The position numbers were made by a program, and so were the translations under genes. The notes beneath the pieces are model-generated. The model was not told the DNA's origin, ran no database searches, and was given only the letters and a program-made list of their open reading frames with translations. Shown one piece after another: positions 16,115 to 22,701 of a stretch of DNA of 26,734 nt; the first letter of the stretch is position 1; each line of letters begins with the position of its first letter. The stretch comes from Ruminococcus sp. (GTDB taxonomy: Bacteria; Bacillota; Clostridia; Oscillospirales; Ruminococcaceae): contig JAGAQS010000017.1 of NCBI GenBank assembly GCA_017622635.1, forward strand, positions 1-26,734. The letters are read 5' to 3'.

Positions 16115-16678
16115 ATGGGATTATTTGACAAAATTTCCAAAACTGCACAGAACATTAGTCAGTCTGTCAGCAAGACAGCATCTAATGTGGGTTCAAGTGC
16201 AAATGTAGCAATTCAGGAACAGACAGAATTAACAGAACTGCGTTCACAGATTAATGTTATCAATCAGGAACTTGAAGTGGCATATACACAGATTGGTCGT
16301 AAATATGTGGAGTATGTTCTTGAAACAAGCGAAATGCCGGGAATTGACATTTCTGATATTCTCAAGATGATTGACCCCAAGATGTCCAAAAAATTGGATT
16401 TGGAAAAGCGTATTGTTCAGCTTGAAAAGGAAATCAAGCAAAAAGATATTCTCAGGGCAAAGGGAAAAGTTGAAGAAGAATTTCTTTCTGAAAAAGCTAA
16501 GCTTGACAAGGCTCTTGGTATGGAACTTCTTACACAAGAAGAGTATAATGAAAAGATTACAATTGCCAGAAAAAAGGTTGATAACTTTGAAGAAATTCGT
16601 CGTGTAGAGCAACAGGCTGAAATGGGACTTATTACAGCAGAGGAAAAGGCAGCTAAACTTAAGGCACTTCTTTCCTGA
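16115..16678 (+). CDS. Coiled-coil protein with SHOCT-like C-terminal repeats
   Basis: A 187-residue soluble protein. The N-terminus MGLFDKISKTAQNISQSVSK resembles the start of many small Clostridia proteins of unknown function that continue into coiled coils. Residues 34-62 and 93-125 look like coiled coil (LDLEKRIVQLEKEIKQK). The C-terminal part has two segments resembling the SHOCT pattern of short helical pairs: LDKALGMELLTQEEYNEKI (130-148) and QQAEMGLITAEEKAAKLKAL (166-185). No membrane helix or signal peptide is present. GGAGG at 16102-16106 serves the ATG. The gene stands alone between a poly-G promoter and its own terminator. Its role is unknown; oligomerisation or binding to membranes or DNA is only a guess. 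Confidence 0.85.
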   Translation: MGLFDKISKTAQNISQSVSKTASNVGSSANVAIQEQTELTELRSQINVINQELEVAYTQIGRKYVEYVLETSEMPGIDISDILKMIDPKMSKKLDLEKRIVQLEKEIKQKDILRAKGKVEEEFLSEKAKLDKALGMELLTQEEYNEKITIARKKVDNFEEIRRVEQQAEMGLITAEEKAAKLKALLS

Positions 16679-16692
16679 AAAAATTATGAACA

Positions 16693-16725
16693 AAAAGGAC
16701 TGTCATTAAAAACGGCAGTCCTTTT
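16693..16725 (+). terminator. Terminator after the coiled-coil gene
   Basis: AAAAGGACTGTC pairs with GGCAGTCCTTTT (one T-G pair) around a 9-base loop, ending in four T residues. Confidence 0.85.
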
Positions 16726-16819
16726 GATATATATGAAAAGCAGTATTCTGATTTACACCCGATGTTCCGGAGCAATTCACGGGCGTAAATCAGCCACTCC
16801 AAAACAGCATATATCAAAA
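16722..16819. other. Nested inverted-repeat structure in noncoding DNA
   Basis: The inner stem CTGATTTACACCCG (16748-16761) pairs with CGGGCGTAAATCAG (16780-16793), 13 of 14 positions matching, around an 18-base loop containing TCCGGA. An outer repeat TTTTGATATATATG (16722-16735) faces CATATATCAAAA (16808-16819) with a two-base bulge. There is no T-tract after the inner stem, so it is not a terminator. It could be a structured RNA or a binding, recombination or repeat element. The bases up to 16958 show only a weak hairpin plus T6 at 16935-16954. Confidence 0.6.
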
Positions 16820-16958
16820 ATCCCTGCTTACTTTATTTTATGCAGAAACTTGTGAAATGCAACAAAGAAATTTATGGTATTCTTACAATCTGTCATTTTT
16901 GTTATATTTCTGTAACTGAATGGAATATTTCCGTAAGCAAATCGGTGCTTTTTTGTTA

Positions 16959-16987
16959 TTGCAATTTTCTTTCATAGGTATTATAAT
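16959..16987 (+). promoter_or_regulatory. Promoter of a candidate small RNA
   Basis: TTGCAA, a 17-base spacer, TATAAT, lying in noncoding DNA. The predicted start is near 16994. No open frame with a ribosome site follows before the terminator at 17076. Confidence 0.75.
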
Positions 16988-16993
16988 ATAATT

Positions 16994-17107
16994 ACAGCAA
17001 TATTAAACATTGTAAAAAAGAAAATTTCACCTGCGTCCCACACACCGCAGGTACTTACACACACCTTTAAAAGAGAACTGTCGGATTTTCTTCGGCAGTT
17101 TTCTTTA
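16994..17107 (+). ncRNA. Candidate small RNA, about 110 bases
   Basis: The segment sits between a good promoter (16959-16987) and a hairpin terminator (17076-17107) with no credible coding frame. It holds a 7-bp hairpin, ACCTGCG (17029-17035) with CGCAGGT (17046-17052), whose loop TCCCACACAC is C-rich. A further unpaired ACACACC follows. C-rich loops of this kind occur in Gram-positive trans-acting small RNAs of the RsaE type, where they pair with ribosome binding sites. This is an analogy, not an identification. The alternative is a leader with an attenuator for the gene at 17149. Confidence 0.5.
17076..17107 (+). terminator. Terminator of the candidate small RNA
   Basis: AACTGTCGGA pairs with TTCGGCAGTT (two G-T pairs) around TTTTC, followed by a T-rich tract TTTTCTTT. 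Confidence 0.75.
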
Positions 17108-17148
17108 CATATACATATACATAAAATATAAGAATAACGGGTTAAATT

Positions 17149-17526
17149 ATGAAAAATCTTGAACAAATAAAAGGTATTGACGAACTGCTGAAGAAACTTC
17201 CTGACGGGTATAAGTCTTTTTATCATTTCGGAACTATTGTAAGCCTTAATTACGGGAAAGAGTTCGACTATGAAAAAGCTTTTGATTATGTGGACTGTAT
17301 AGACATGGTTCTGACTGACAGGGAACATAAATACAAAATAAATGTTAAACTGATTGATATTGTGGGGGAGATGAGTTTTGATATACTTAACGGTTTCTGG
17401 AGCGGTTTGGACATAATATATCATGAATCTTATGATTACAGACATTATGAATTTACGAGTTTTGAGCAGGATATTTGTTTTGATGTGTGGTGCAGAGATA
17501 TTTCCGTAAAACTGGTGGAGGACTGA
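17149..17526 (+). CDS. Small soluble protein, immunity-like in appearance
   Basis: A 125-residue cytosolic protein of unknown function, acidic and rich in Tyr, Phe and Asp, without signal peptide or membrane helix. The C-terminal half (LNGFWSGLDIIYHESYDYRH, then FTSFEQDICFDVWCRDISVK) has the look of small beta-rich immunity-type proteins, but no toxin gene is adjacent and I would not assign a function. No clear ribosome site precedes ATG 17149, so initiation is probably weak. It lies 41 bases beyond the small-RNA terminator. A lipoprotein gene follows 4 bases after its stop, whose ribosome site (GGAGG 17517-17521) lies within this gene, so the two are coupled. Confidence 0.75.
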   Translation: MKNLEQIKGIDELLKKLPDGYKSFYHFGTIVSLNYGKEFDYEKAFDYVDCIDMVLTDREHKYKINVKLIDIVGEMSFDILNGFWSGLDIIYHESYDYRHYEFTSFEQDICFDVWCRDISVKLVED

Positions 17527-17530
17527 CACA

Positions 17531-18226
17531 ATGAAAAAAATCAGGAATATACTTTTTTGTCTGATATGTGTATTTATTATGACTTTTGGCTGTGGCTGTT
17601 TCGATAAGGTTGTTGACGGAATCCCCAGTGAGAACAATGTAGAGGGATTTAAATACAAAGGTCGGGAATATACATATACCAGTCTGTACATTGCAGATAT
17701 GGACAAGAAACATATGGTTGTGGAGAAAGACCACCATTCAGATGTTTATTTTGTCGGTGACGAAAATAATCCCGATATAGTCATAGTTTCGGGGCGTGAC
17801 AATACAAGCGTCTATAAAGCTGACGACTACGAAGTAAAAACGGGCGGAACTATTACAAAGGTTATCGTTGACCCTGATTACAGAGACCCGAATGATACTG
17901 TATTATATAATGAAAAAGATATTGACATGATAAACAGACTAATTTCTTTTGACGGAAAAACACAGACATATGAAATTGAAAATTTTTATACACACGGAAA
18001 TGTACTGTCTTTTGAGTATGACGGTTGTCTTGCCGCTGACCCACAGATGAAATGCGGATATATAGCTGAAATCAATGATAAATGGATTTATGTAAGTCCT
18101 GAAAATCAGGAAAATATGAAAATATCAGACGATAAATCCGTTGTATTTGACGGTGTTGAAGTTAACGACGCTGAACTTATAAGCCGTATTGAAGAAAGTG
18201 ACATATCAAAAGGACTGAACCGTTGA
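17531..18226 (+). CDS. Predicted lipoprotein of unknown function
   Basis: A 231-residue protein with a lipoprotein signal peptide: MKKIRNILFCLICVFIMTFG, then Cys at C21 (with another at C23). The mature part is a soluble, charged, probably beta-rich domain containing NVEGFKYKGREYTYTSLYIA, DNPDIVIV-like strands and a final DAELISRIEESDISKGLNR. I recognise no family. It is the second gene of a two-gene unit with the small protein at 17149, whose last codons contain its ribosome site. It would require lipoprotein processing, relevant because lspA in this window carries a stop codon. The gene converges with glgB. Confidence 0.85.
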   Translation: MKKIRNILFCLICVFIMTFGCGCFDKVVDGIPSENNVEGFKYKGREYTYTSLYIADMDKKHMVVEKDHHSDVYFVGDENNPDIVIVSGRDNTSVYKADDYEVKTGGTITKVIVDPDYRDPNDTVLYNEKDIDMINRLISFDGKTQTYEIENFYTHGNVLSFEYDGCLAADPQMKCGYIAEINDKWIYVSPENQENMKISDDKSVVFDGVEVNDAELISRIEESDISKGLNR

Positions 18227-18227
18227 T

Positions 18228-18259
18228 TAAAAAAATTGCCGGAAATATTTCCGACAATT
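18228..18259 (-). terminator. Terminator of glgB (minus strand)
   Basis: On the minus strand, AATTG-x-CGGAAA pairs with TTTCCG-x-CAATT with one mismatch, followed by seven T residues. On the plus strand no T-tract follows directly, so it mainly serves glgB. Confidence 0.8.
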
Positions 18260-18268
18260 CAGATATTA

Positions 18269-20083
18269 TTATTTTTTCTTTTTGGTGAGCAGGAACATTC
18301 TCGCACTGTACGGCGGTATGTTCATATCAATGTGATTTTCGTTATATTTGAAATCGGTTTTGCCGTCGGGGGTGTGTCCGCTGTAAACCTGATTATCGGA
18401 GTCAAGAAGAAGTTTCACATTGTAACCCTCACCGACTGTAACGGAGTATTCCGACTGATACCAGTCTGAGAAGTTCATAACGGCGAGAATATCACCGTCC
18501 GCACTTTTTCTTCTTATCGCATATACACAGCGGTCTGTTGAGTTGCAGTCCTCCCACAGAAAATTAGTAGGGTCGTAATCATAATGGAGAGCGTTGTATT
18601 TGAGATAGATTTTGTTGAGAGTCTTTATATATTCACTGAAAGAATCGTGTATGGGGTATTTCAGCATATCCCAGTCCTGTTCACGTTTTTCGTCCCATTC
18701 ACGAAGCTGACCTATTTCGTTGCCCATAAAGTTTAATTTTTTTCCGGGGTGAGCTATCATGAACATATAAAAGGCACGTGCCTGCGGGAATTTGTTTTCA
18801 TAGTCACCATGCATTTTCTGTGCGATTGTTGCTTTTCCGTGGACAACTTCGTCATGTGAAAGGGGCAGGATAAACCTTTCATTGTAGAAATAGAGCATTG
18901 CAAAAGTCATTTTGTGATAGTTACCGCTTCTGTACATTGGTGAAGTCTGCATATATTCAAGTGAATCGTGCATCCAGCCGAGACACCACTTATAATCAAA
19001 GCCAAGTCCGCCTTCTGATACGGGTGCTGTAACTCTCGGATATGACGACGAATCTTCGGCAGAAATAATTGCCGACGGGTGACGTTCTTTAAGACCGATA
19101 TTCATATTTTTAAGAAATTCTATTGAATTTCTGTTTTCGCCTCTGTGTTCGTTACCCTGCCAGTAAATCATGTTGCGGATAGCGTCCATTCTGAGACCGT
19201 CAAAATGGTACATATCGAGCCAGTAGTTAGCGGCGGACTGTATAAAAGTACGCACTTCACCTTTTGAGTTGTTGAAGTTTCTGCTTCCCCATTCGTTGTA
19301 GCCTGTGTCAAAGTCGGGAAATTCATAAAGATGTGTACCGTCGTATTCCGTGAGTGCATAGTGGTCAACGGCAAAATGCACGGGAACAAAGTCAACAATC
19401 ACACCTATTCCGTGCTTGTGGCATTTGTCAACAAATTCCATAAGCTGTTTGGGCGTTCCATAACGTGACGTAGGTGCAAAGAATCCCGTAATCTGATAAC
19501 CCCATGATTCGTCACTTGGGTGTTCACTTATGGGCATGAGTTCAATGAAATTGTAGCCGTATTCAAGGACGTATTCAATAAGCATATCCGCAATTTCGGA
19601 GTAATTGTACCAGCCGTCCTCATCATCTTTTTTTCTTTTGCTTTCAGGTTTTTTTCTCCATGAACCGAGATGAACTTCATATATATTCATGGGCTTGTCA
19701 CGGCAGTCTGTACGCTGGTTCAGCCATTTTTCGTCATGGAATTTGTAGTTGTCAATTCTTCTTATAACTGAACAAGTTCCGGGACGCATTTCCATAGAAT
19801 AGCCATAGGGGTCGCAGTGGTCGATAAAATTATTTTTTTTGTCATATATACGGTATTTATAACGCATACCCTCCTTTGCTTCGGGGCAGACTATTTCAAA
19901 GAATCTGCCGTCCTCAACTCTGTTCATGGGGATATCTTCCCATTCGCTGAAATCCCCCACGAGTGAAACCTTTGAAGCGTTCGGTGCGTAGGTTCTGAAA
20001 ACATTGCCCTTTTTGGAGTAATGCACGCCGAGATATTCATAGGCATTGAATATTTCTCCTTTGTAAAATCCGTAAATATCCAT
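18269..20083 (-). CDS. glgB: 1,4-alpha-glucan branching enzyme (GlgB, GH13)
   Basis: This enzyme forms alpha-1,6 branches in glycogen. The 604 residues comprise an N-terminal CBM48-like domain (about 15-110, FRTYAPNASKVSLVGDFSEW), the GH13 barrel with region I DFVPVHF (D231, H236), the nucleophile D300 in GLRMDAIRNM, the acid/base E343 in SAEDSS and the transition-state pair H410-D411 in LPLSHDEVVHGK, and a C-terminal beta domain. It lacks the extra N1 domain of longer enzymes. I choose ATG 20083, preceded by GGAGAG. An in-frame ATG at 20119 lies only about 11 bases after the predicted transcription start and has no ribosome site. No other glycogen genes are adjacent. A TetR regulator is divergent, with a palindrome in the shared upstream region. 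Confidence 0.95.
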   Translation of the reverse strand: MDIYGFYKGEIFNAYEYLGVHYSKKGNVFRTYAPNASKVSLVGDFSEWEDIPMNRVEDGRFFEIVCPEAKEGMRYKYRIYDKKNNFIDHCDPYGYSMEMRPGTCSVIRRIDNYKFHDEKWLNQRTDCRDKPMNIYEVHLGSWRKKPESKRKKDDEDGWYNYSEIADMLIEYVLEYGYNFIELMPISEHPSDESWGYQITGFFAPTSRYGTPKQLMEFVDKCHKHGIGVIVDFVPVHFAVDHYALTEYDGTHLYEFPDFDTGYNEWGSRNFNNSKGEVRTFIQSAANYWLDMYHFDGLRMDAIRNMIYWQGNEHRGENRNSIEFLKNMNIGLKERHPSAIISAEDSSSYPRVTAPVSEGGLGFDYKWCLGWMHDSLEYMQTSPMYRSGNYHKMTFAMLYFYNERFILPLSHDEVVHGKATIAQKMHGDYENKFPQARAFYMFMIAHPGKKLNFMGNEIGQLREWDEKREQDWDMLKYPIHDSFSEYIKTLNKIYLKYNALHYDYDPTNFLWEDCNSTDRCVYAIRRKSADGDILAVMNFSDWYQSEYSVTVGEGYNVKLLLDSDNQVYSGHTPDGKTDFKYNENHIDMNIPPYSARMFLLTKKKK

Positions 20084-20136
20084 TAAAAATCTCTCCGTTT
20101 CTGATTGACATTTCCGCATTATGCGAGTATAATATA

Positions 20137-20165
20137 ATTATATGATGAAGTTCTGAAAATTTCAA
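20137..20165 (-). promoter_or_regulatory. Promoter of glgB
   Basis: On the minus strand: TTGAAA, a 17-base spacer, TATAAT. The predicted start near 20130 supports translation from ATG 20083. Confidence 0.85.
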
Positions 20166-20192
20166 TAATCATTTTTCAACATAAGTCTGTTA

Positions 20193-20208
20193 TGCGACGG
20201 CTGTCGCA
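20193..20208. promoter_or_regulatory. Palindrome between glgB and tetR, candidate operator
   Basis: TGCGACGGCTGTCGCA is palindromic at 7 of 8 paired positions and strikingly GC-rich for the region. It sits 27 bases before the TetR start codon and 28 bases upstream of the glgB -35 box, as expected for an autoregulatory TetR-type operator. Confidence 0.6.
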
Positions 20209-20234
20209 AATTGTCTATTACAGGAGGGACGTTT

Positions 20235-20768
20235 ATGGATTTAAGAGTGGAAAAAACCAAACGCAGTATTATAAATGCGTTTCTTAACCTGCGGTCACGC
20301 AAACCGCTTGAAAAAATCACCGTCAAGGAACTTGCCGAACTTGCACAGATAAACAAAGCAACTTTCTATCTGCACTATCATGATATATATGAACTGTCCG
20401 AATCGCTTGAAAAGGAAGTCATTGAGTCATCACTTCTTAATATCGAACACCCCGACGCTGTTTTTACGGATACAAAGGTATTTATAAGAGAACTTACAAT
20501 ATCAATTTCCGCAAATGAACAGCTTATCAAGACTCTTTTTGAGGGAAACAGAAGCGGACGTTTCATTGAACTTTTTGAAAACGGTTTAACCGAACTTATA
20601 AAAAAATCATATCCCGAATACAATCCGAGCATTGAGAGAAAAATGGTTATGACATATCTCATTCACGGCGGATATTATACTTATTTCAAATACTGTGAAT
20701 ACGGCATTGAACCCGTTCTCAGAATAATTGAAAAATGTACCGAAGCGGTTGTTGAACCGTATAAATAA
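20235..20768 (+). CDS. TetR/AcrR-family regulator (DhaS-like)
   Basis: A 177-residue transcription factor. The N-terminal helix-turn-helix domain reads RVEKTKRSIINAFLNLRSRK, then EKITVKELAELAQINKATFY and LHYHDIYELSESLEKE, typical of TetR proteins and especially of the group with a short C-terminal domain. The C-terminal helices (about 75-177) would bind the ligand and form the dimer, with YLIHGGYYTYFKYCEYG matching the usual last helices. The start is ATG 20235, with AGGAGGG at 20222-20228. The longer frame from TTG 20211 would run through the ribosome site. It is divergent from glgB and may control it, itself, or both. Confidence 0.92.
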   Translation: MDLRVEKTKRSIINAFLNLRSRKPLEKITVKELAELAQINKATFYLHYHDIYELSESLEKEVIESSLLNIEHPDAVFTDTKVFIRELTISISANEQLIKTLFEGNRSGRFIELFENGLTELIKKSYPEYNPSIERKMVMTYLIHGGYYTYFKYCEYGIEPVLRIIEKCTEAVVEPYK

Positions 20769-20805
20769 TTTTTGTTTTTTTAAATGAATATTTCGTTGCT
20801 GTGGG

Positions 20806-20833
20806 TGATATAATATTAATGGCTAAGGTAGCC
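20806..20833 (+). promoter_or_regulatory. Extended -10 promoter and 5' hairpin of the DUF1540 gene
   Basis: TGATATAAT (20806-20814) is an extended -10 without a good -35 box. The predicted transcript begins at about 20821, exactly at a small hairpin GGCTA-AGG-TAGCC (20821-20833) that could protect the 5' end of the messenger. Confidence 0.6.
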
Positions 20834-20861
20834 GTATAACAAACGTAAGGAGATATTCAAA

Positions 20862-21044
20862 ATGGAAAACAAGAAGAAAAATGACCACATCAAATGTACT
20901 GTTTCTCAGTGTCAGCACAACATGGTGACCGAAGACTACTGTTCACTCGGCTGTATATGCGTAGGCACTCACGAGGATAACCCGACCGTTCCCGAATGTA
21001 CCGACTGTAATTCTTTCGTAAAGAGAACAGGCTGCTGTAACTGA
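20862..21044 (+). CDS. DUF1540 cysteine-rich small protein
   Basis: A 60-residue protein with nine cysteines (12, 17, 27, 31, 33, 46, 49, 58, 59). The pattern IKCTVSQCQHN...YCSLGCICVG...PECTDCNSF matches the DUF1540 motif (C-x4-C ... C ... C-x2-C-x-F) found in small proteins of Clostridia and Bacilli. The function of the domain is unknown, and metal binding is likely from the Cys spacing. AAGGAG precedes the ATG. It is transcribed alone from an extended -10 promoter. A 7-bp stem without T-tract follows at 21053-21072. Confidence 0.9.
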   Translation: MENKKKNDHIKCTVSQCQHNMVTEDYCSLGCICVGTHEDNPTVPECTDCNSFVKRTGCCN

Positions 21045-21369
21045 TTCCCTCTGCCCGAACACTGATTCGGGCTGTACATATTGTGCAAAATAAATAAAAG
21101 TTATCCTCAAATACAGTCAATACGGTAAAAATACGGCTTTGTACTTGCAATATCTCTGAAATTAATGTATAATTATAAATAAGAAACTATAATGAAACTT
21201 TCAGCAGTTTTTGAAAAATTTTTATCAGTATGCAAATCACCGGTTTTACAAGGATTTATTTTATTACTTAAAATTTTTTTCGGAAAGTTTCATGTTGTAT
21301 TCTCTGACTTCTTGTTGATACATCTATGTTGCTTACAGATTAATTACAATCGTCAGGAGGCTTTAATTT
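21045..21369 (+). other. Noncoding stretch with ireB promoter and long leader
   Basis: This stretch holds a stem GCCCGAA/TTCGGGC at 21053-21072 (no T-tract, so a weak end signal for the DUF1540 gene), a strong promoter at 21145-21173, and a leader of about 190 bases before ireB. The leader has an 11-bp inverted repeat, ATGAAACTTTC at 21192-21202 and GAAAGTTTCAT at 21283-21293. A 62-codon open frame from 21192 lacks a ribosome site and overlaps the ireB start, so I regard it as untranslated. Confidence 0.65.
21145..21173 (+). promoter_or_regulatory. Promoter of ireB
   Basis: TTGCAA, a 17-base spacer, TATAAT. The predicted start is near 21180. Confidence 0.85.
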
Positions 21370-21615
21370 ATGAACGATAAAACAATGACATTTTCCGTGA
21401 ACGAAGATAAGGAGAAAGAACTCAGGAAAAATCTTACGATTATTTATGACGCTCTGACACAGAAAGGCTATAATCCCATAAATCAGATTGTTGGCTATAT
21501 TCTGTCGGAAGACCCTACTTACATAACAACCTATAACAATGCAAGAAATCTGATTCGTCATATTGACCGTGATGAACTTTTGCAGGTTCTGGTAAGTTCG
21601 TATCTTAATTCATGA
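21370..21615 (+). CDS. ireB: IreB family regulatory phosphoprotein (UPF0297)
   Basis: An 81-residue member of the family whose Enterococcus faecalis representative is phosphorylated by the PASTA kinase IreK and lowers cephalosporin resistance. The sequence matches the family almost end to end: [60 protein letters not shown] and [15 protein letters not shown]. It keeps Thr residues near the N-terminus where the known phosphorylation sites lie. CAGGAGG lies before the ATG. In many Firmicutes it is followed by ruvX and a DUF1292 gene. Here it is alone, with its own promoter, long leader and terminator. Confidence 0.93.
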   Translation: MNDKTMTFSVNEDKEKELRKNLTIIYDALTQKGYNPINQIVGYILSEDPTYITTYNNARNLIRHIDRDELLQVLVSSYLNS

Positions 21616-21677
21616 AAAAATTTCCGTTTCACTGTACGGACAAGTGCGTAGGTACGGAAAAATAAGTTATAAAAAAT

Positions 21678-21706
21678 AACGACAGCGTTACAGGCTGTCG
21701 TTTTTT
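21678..21706 (+). terminator. Terminator after ireB
   Basis: The 9-bp perfect stem AACGACAGC / GCTGTCGTT is followed by T6. A second, weaker stem TTTCCGT / ACGGAAA (21621-21660) lies just upstream. Confidence 0.93.
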
Positions 21707-21707
21707 G

Positions 21708-21845
21708 TCAGTCGAAAATAAGTTCAATTATAAATTCAAATGTAAATTCTATTATTTCACAGAAAAATTCAACGCTTTCGTCATGTGATTTTGATTTTCT
21801 TTTCTTCTTTTTTACCTTTTCTTTCTTTTTAAGACAGACTTTCAT
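21708..21845 (-). CDS. 45-residue charge-segregated microprotein
   Basis: A short gene with an excellent ribosome site (AGGAGG, 6 bases before ATG 21845). The longer frame upstream of this ATG has no such site. The product begins MKVCLKKKEKVKKKKRKSKS, a strongly basic half, then DESVEFFCEIIEFTFEFIIE, an acidic and hydrophobic half ending LIFD. The second half looks like an amphipathic or membrane-seeking helix or strand. I know no family. Convergent with ireB, it ends 2 bases after that gene's terminator, and it is divergent from pdaA across a region holding a TGCGGA-N5-TCCGCA dyad (21908-21924). It could be a membrane-active peptide, a nucleic-acid-binding protein or a sporulation peptide; none of these is shown. 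Confidence 0.6.
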   Translation of the reverse strand: MKVCLKKKEKVKKKKRKSKSHDESVEFFCEIIEFTFEFIIELIFD

Positions 21846-21907
21846 TTTGCACCTCCTGTGGATATTTTTACTTCTTATATTGTTATGATATACGGTTATA
21901 ATACTAC

Positions 21908-21924
21908 TGCGGAGGTAATCCGCA
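21908..21924. promoter_or_regulatory. Dyad symmetry between microprotein and pdaA
   Basis: TGCGGA-N5-TCCGCA lies just downstream of a TATAAT (21897-21902) pointing toward pdaA and overlaps possible minus-strand promoter sequence (TTGCGG) for the microprotein. It may be an operator or a leader hairpin for pdaA. Confidence 0.4.
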
Positions 21925-21949
21925 ATTTTCAATAAGGAACTAAAAACCT

Positions 21950-22690
21950 ATGATGAAAAAAGCGTTTCCCACTGTTGCAGTGCTGACGGCTGGTTTAATT
22001 CCGTGTACTTCCGTTTACGCCGTTGACAACACAAAAATCGGCTACGGACAGGGTACGGCGGTGGACAGTAAGAACCGTCCTACCGATGCACTTTCATTCA
22101 ATGACCGTTTCAGCGATTATGATGCCTATGCAGTTTCGGGAGATGAAAAACGTATTATCATAACTTTTGACCAGGGTTATGAAAACGGCTACACTGAAAA
22201 AATTCTTGACACCCTCAAAGAAAAGAATGTAAAAGCGATTTTTTTCCTTACAGGTGACTATGCCAAAAAGGAAAAAGCTCTTGTACAGCGTATGATTGAC
22301 GAAGGGCATATGCTCGGAAATCACGGTATGCGTCATGCAAGTCTGCCTACTCTTTCAAAAAGTCAGGCAGAGGAAGAAATTATGTCGCTTCATGATTTCG
22401 TCATGAACAACTACGGCTATCAGATGCAGTATTTCCGTTGTCCCTGCGGTGAGTATTCGGAGCAGGCACTTGAAACGGTTCAGAAATGCGGATATAAAAC
22501 GTTATTCTGGAGTTTTGCCTATGTGGACTGGAAAACGGACAGTCAGCCCGACCCGTCCGCAAGTATAAAAAAGCTTGCCGACTCGGCACACGGCGGTGAA
22601 ATACTGCTCCTGCACTCTGTATCATCTACAAATGCCGAAATTCTCGGTGAAGTTATTGACAACTTCAGGGAGCAGGGTTTCACAGTATAA
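21950..22690 (+). CDS. pdaA: Polysaccharide deacetylase PdaA-like (muramic delta-lactam formation)
   Basis: PdaA removes acetyl groups from N-acetylmuramic acid during delta-lactam formation in the spore cortex. The 246 residues have a signal peptide ending near TSVYA (residue 24) and a NodB domain with the catalytic base D74 in ITFDQGYENGYTEKILDTLK and metal ligands H125 and H129 in GNHGMRH. PdaA-specific features are FWSFAYVDWKTDSQPDPSAS and EILLLHSVSSTNAEILGEVI. Motif 3, usually RPPxGxxS, here reads RCPCGEYS with two cysteines. Start ATG 21950 (or 21953) follows AAGGA. The presence of spoIIID nearby is consistent with a sporulation role, though vegetative wall modification cannot be excluded. 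Confidence 0.9.
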   Translation: MMKKAFPTVAVLTAGLIPCTSVYAVDNTKIGYGQGTAVDSKNRPTDALSFNDRFSDYDAYAVSGDEKRIIITFDQGYENGYTEKILDTLKEKNVKAIFFLTGDYAKKEKALVQRMIDEGHMLGNHGMRHASLPTLSKSQAEEEIMSLHDFVMNNYGYQMQYFRCPCGEYSEQALETVQKCGYKTLFWSFAYVDWKTDSQPDPSASIKKLADSAHGGEILLLHSVSSTNAEILGEVIDNFREQGFTV

Positions 22691-22701
22691 CACACACACA
22701 A

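Noticed and set aside
16981..17706. 241-codon minus-strand frame across the small-RNA region and two genes
   Set aside because: It lies antisense to two plus-strand genes and to the promoter/terminator unit, with no ribosome site and unlikely composition.
21192..21380. 62-codon open frame upstream of ireB
   Set aside because: It has no ribosome site, overlaps the ireB start and has an unremarkable hydrophobic sequence. It is better read as leader.
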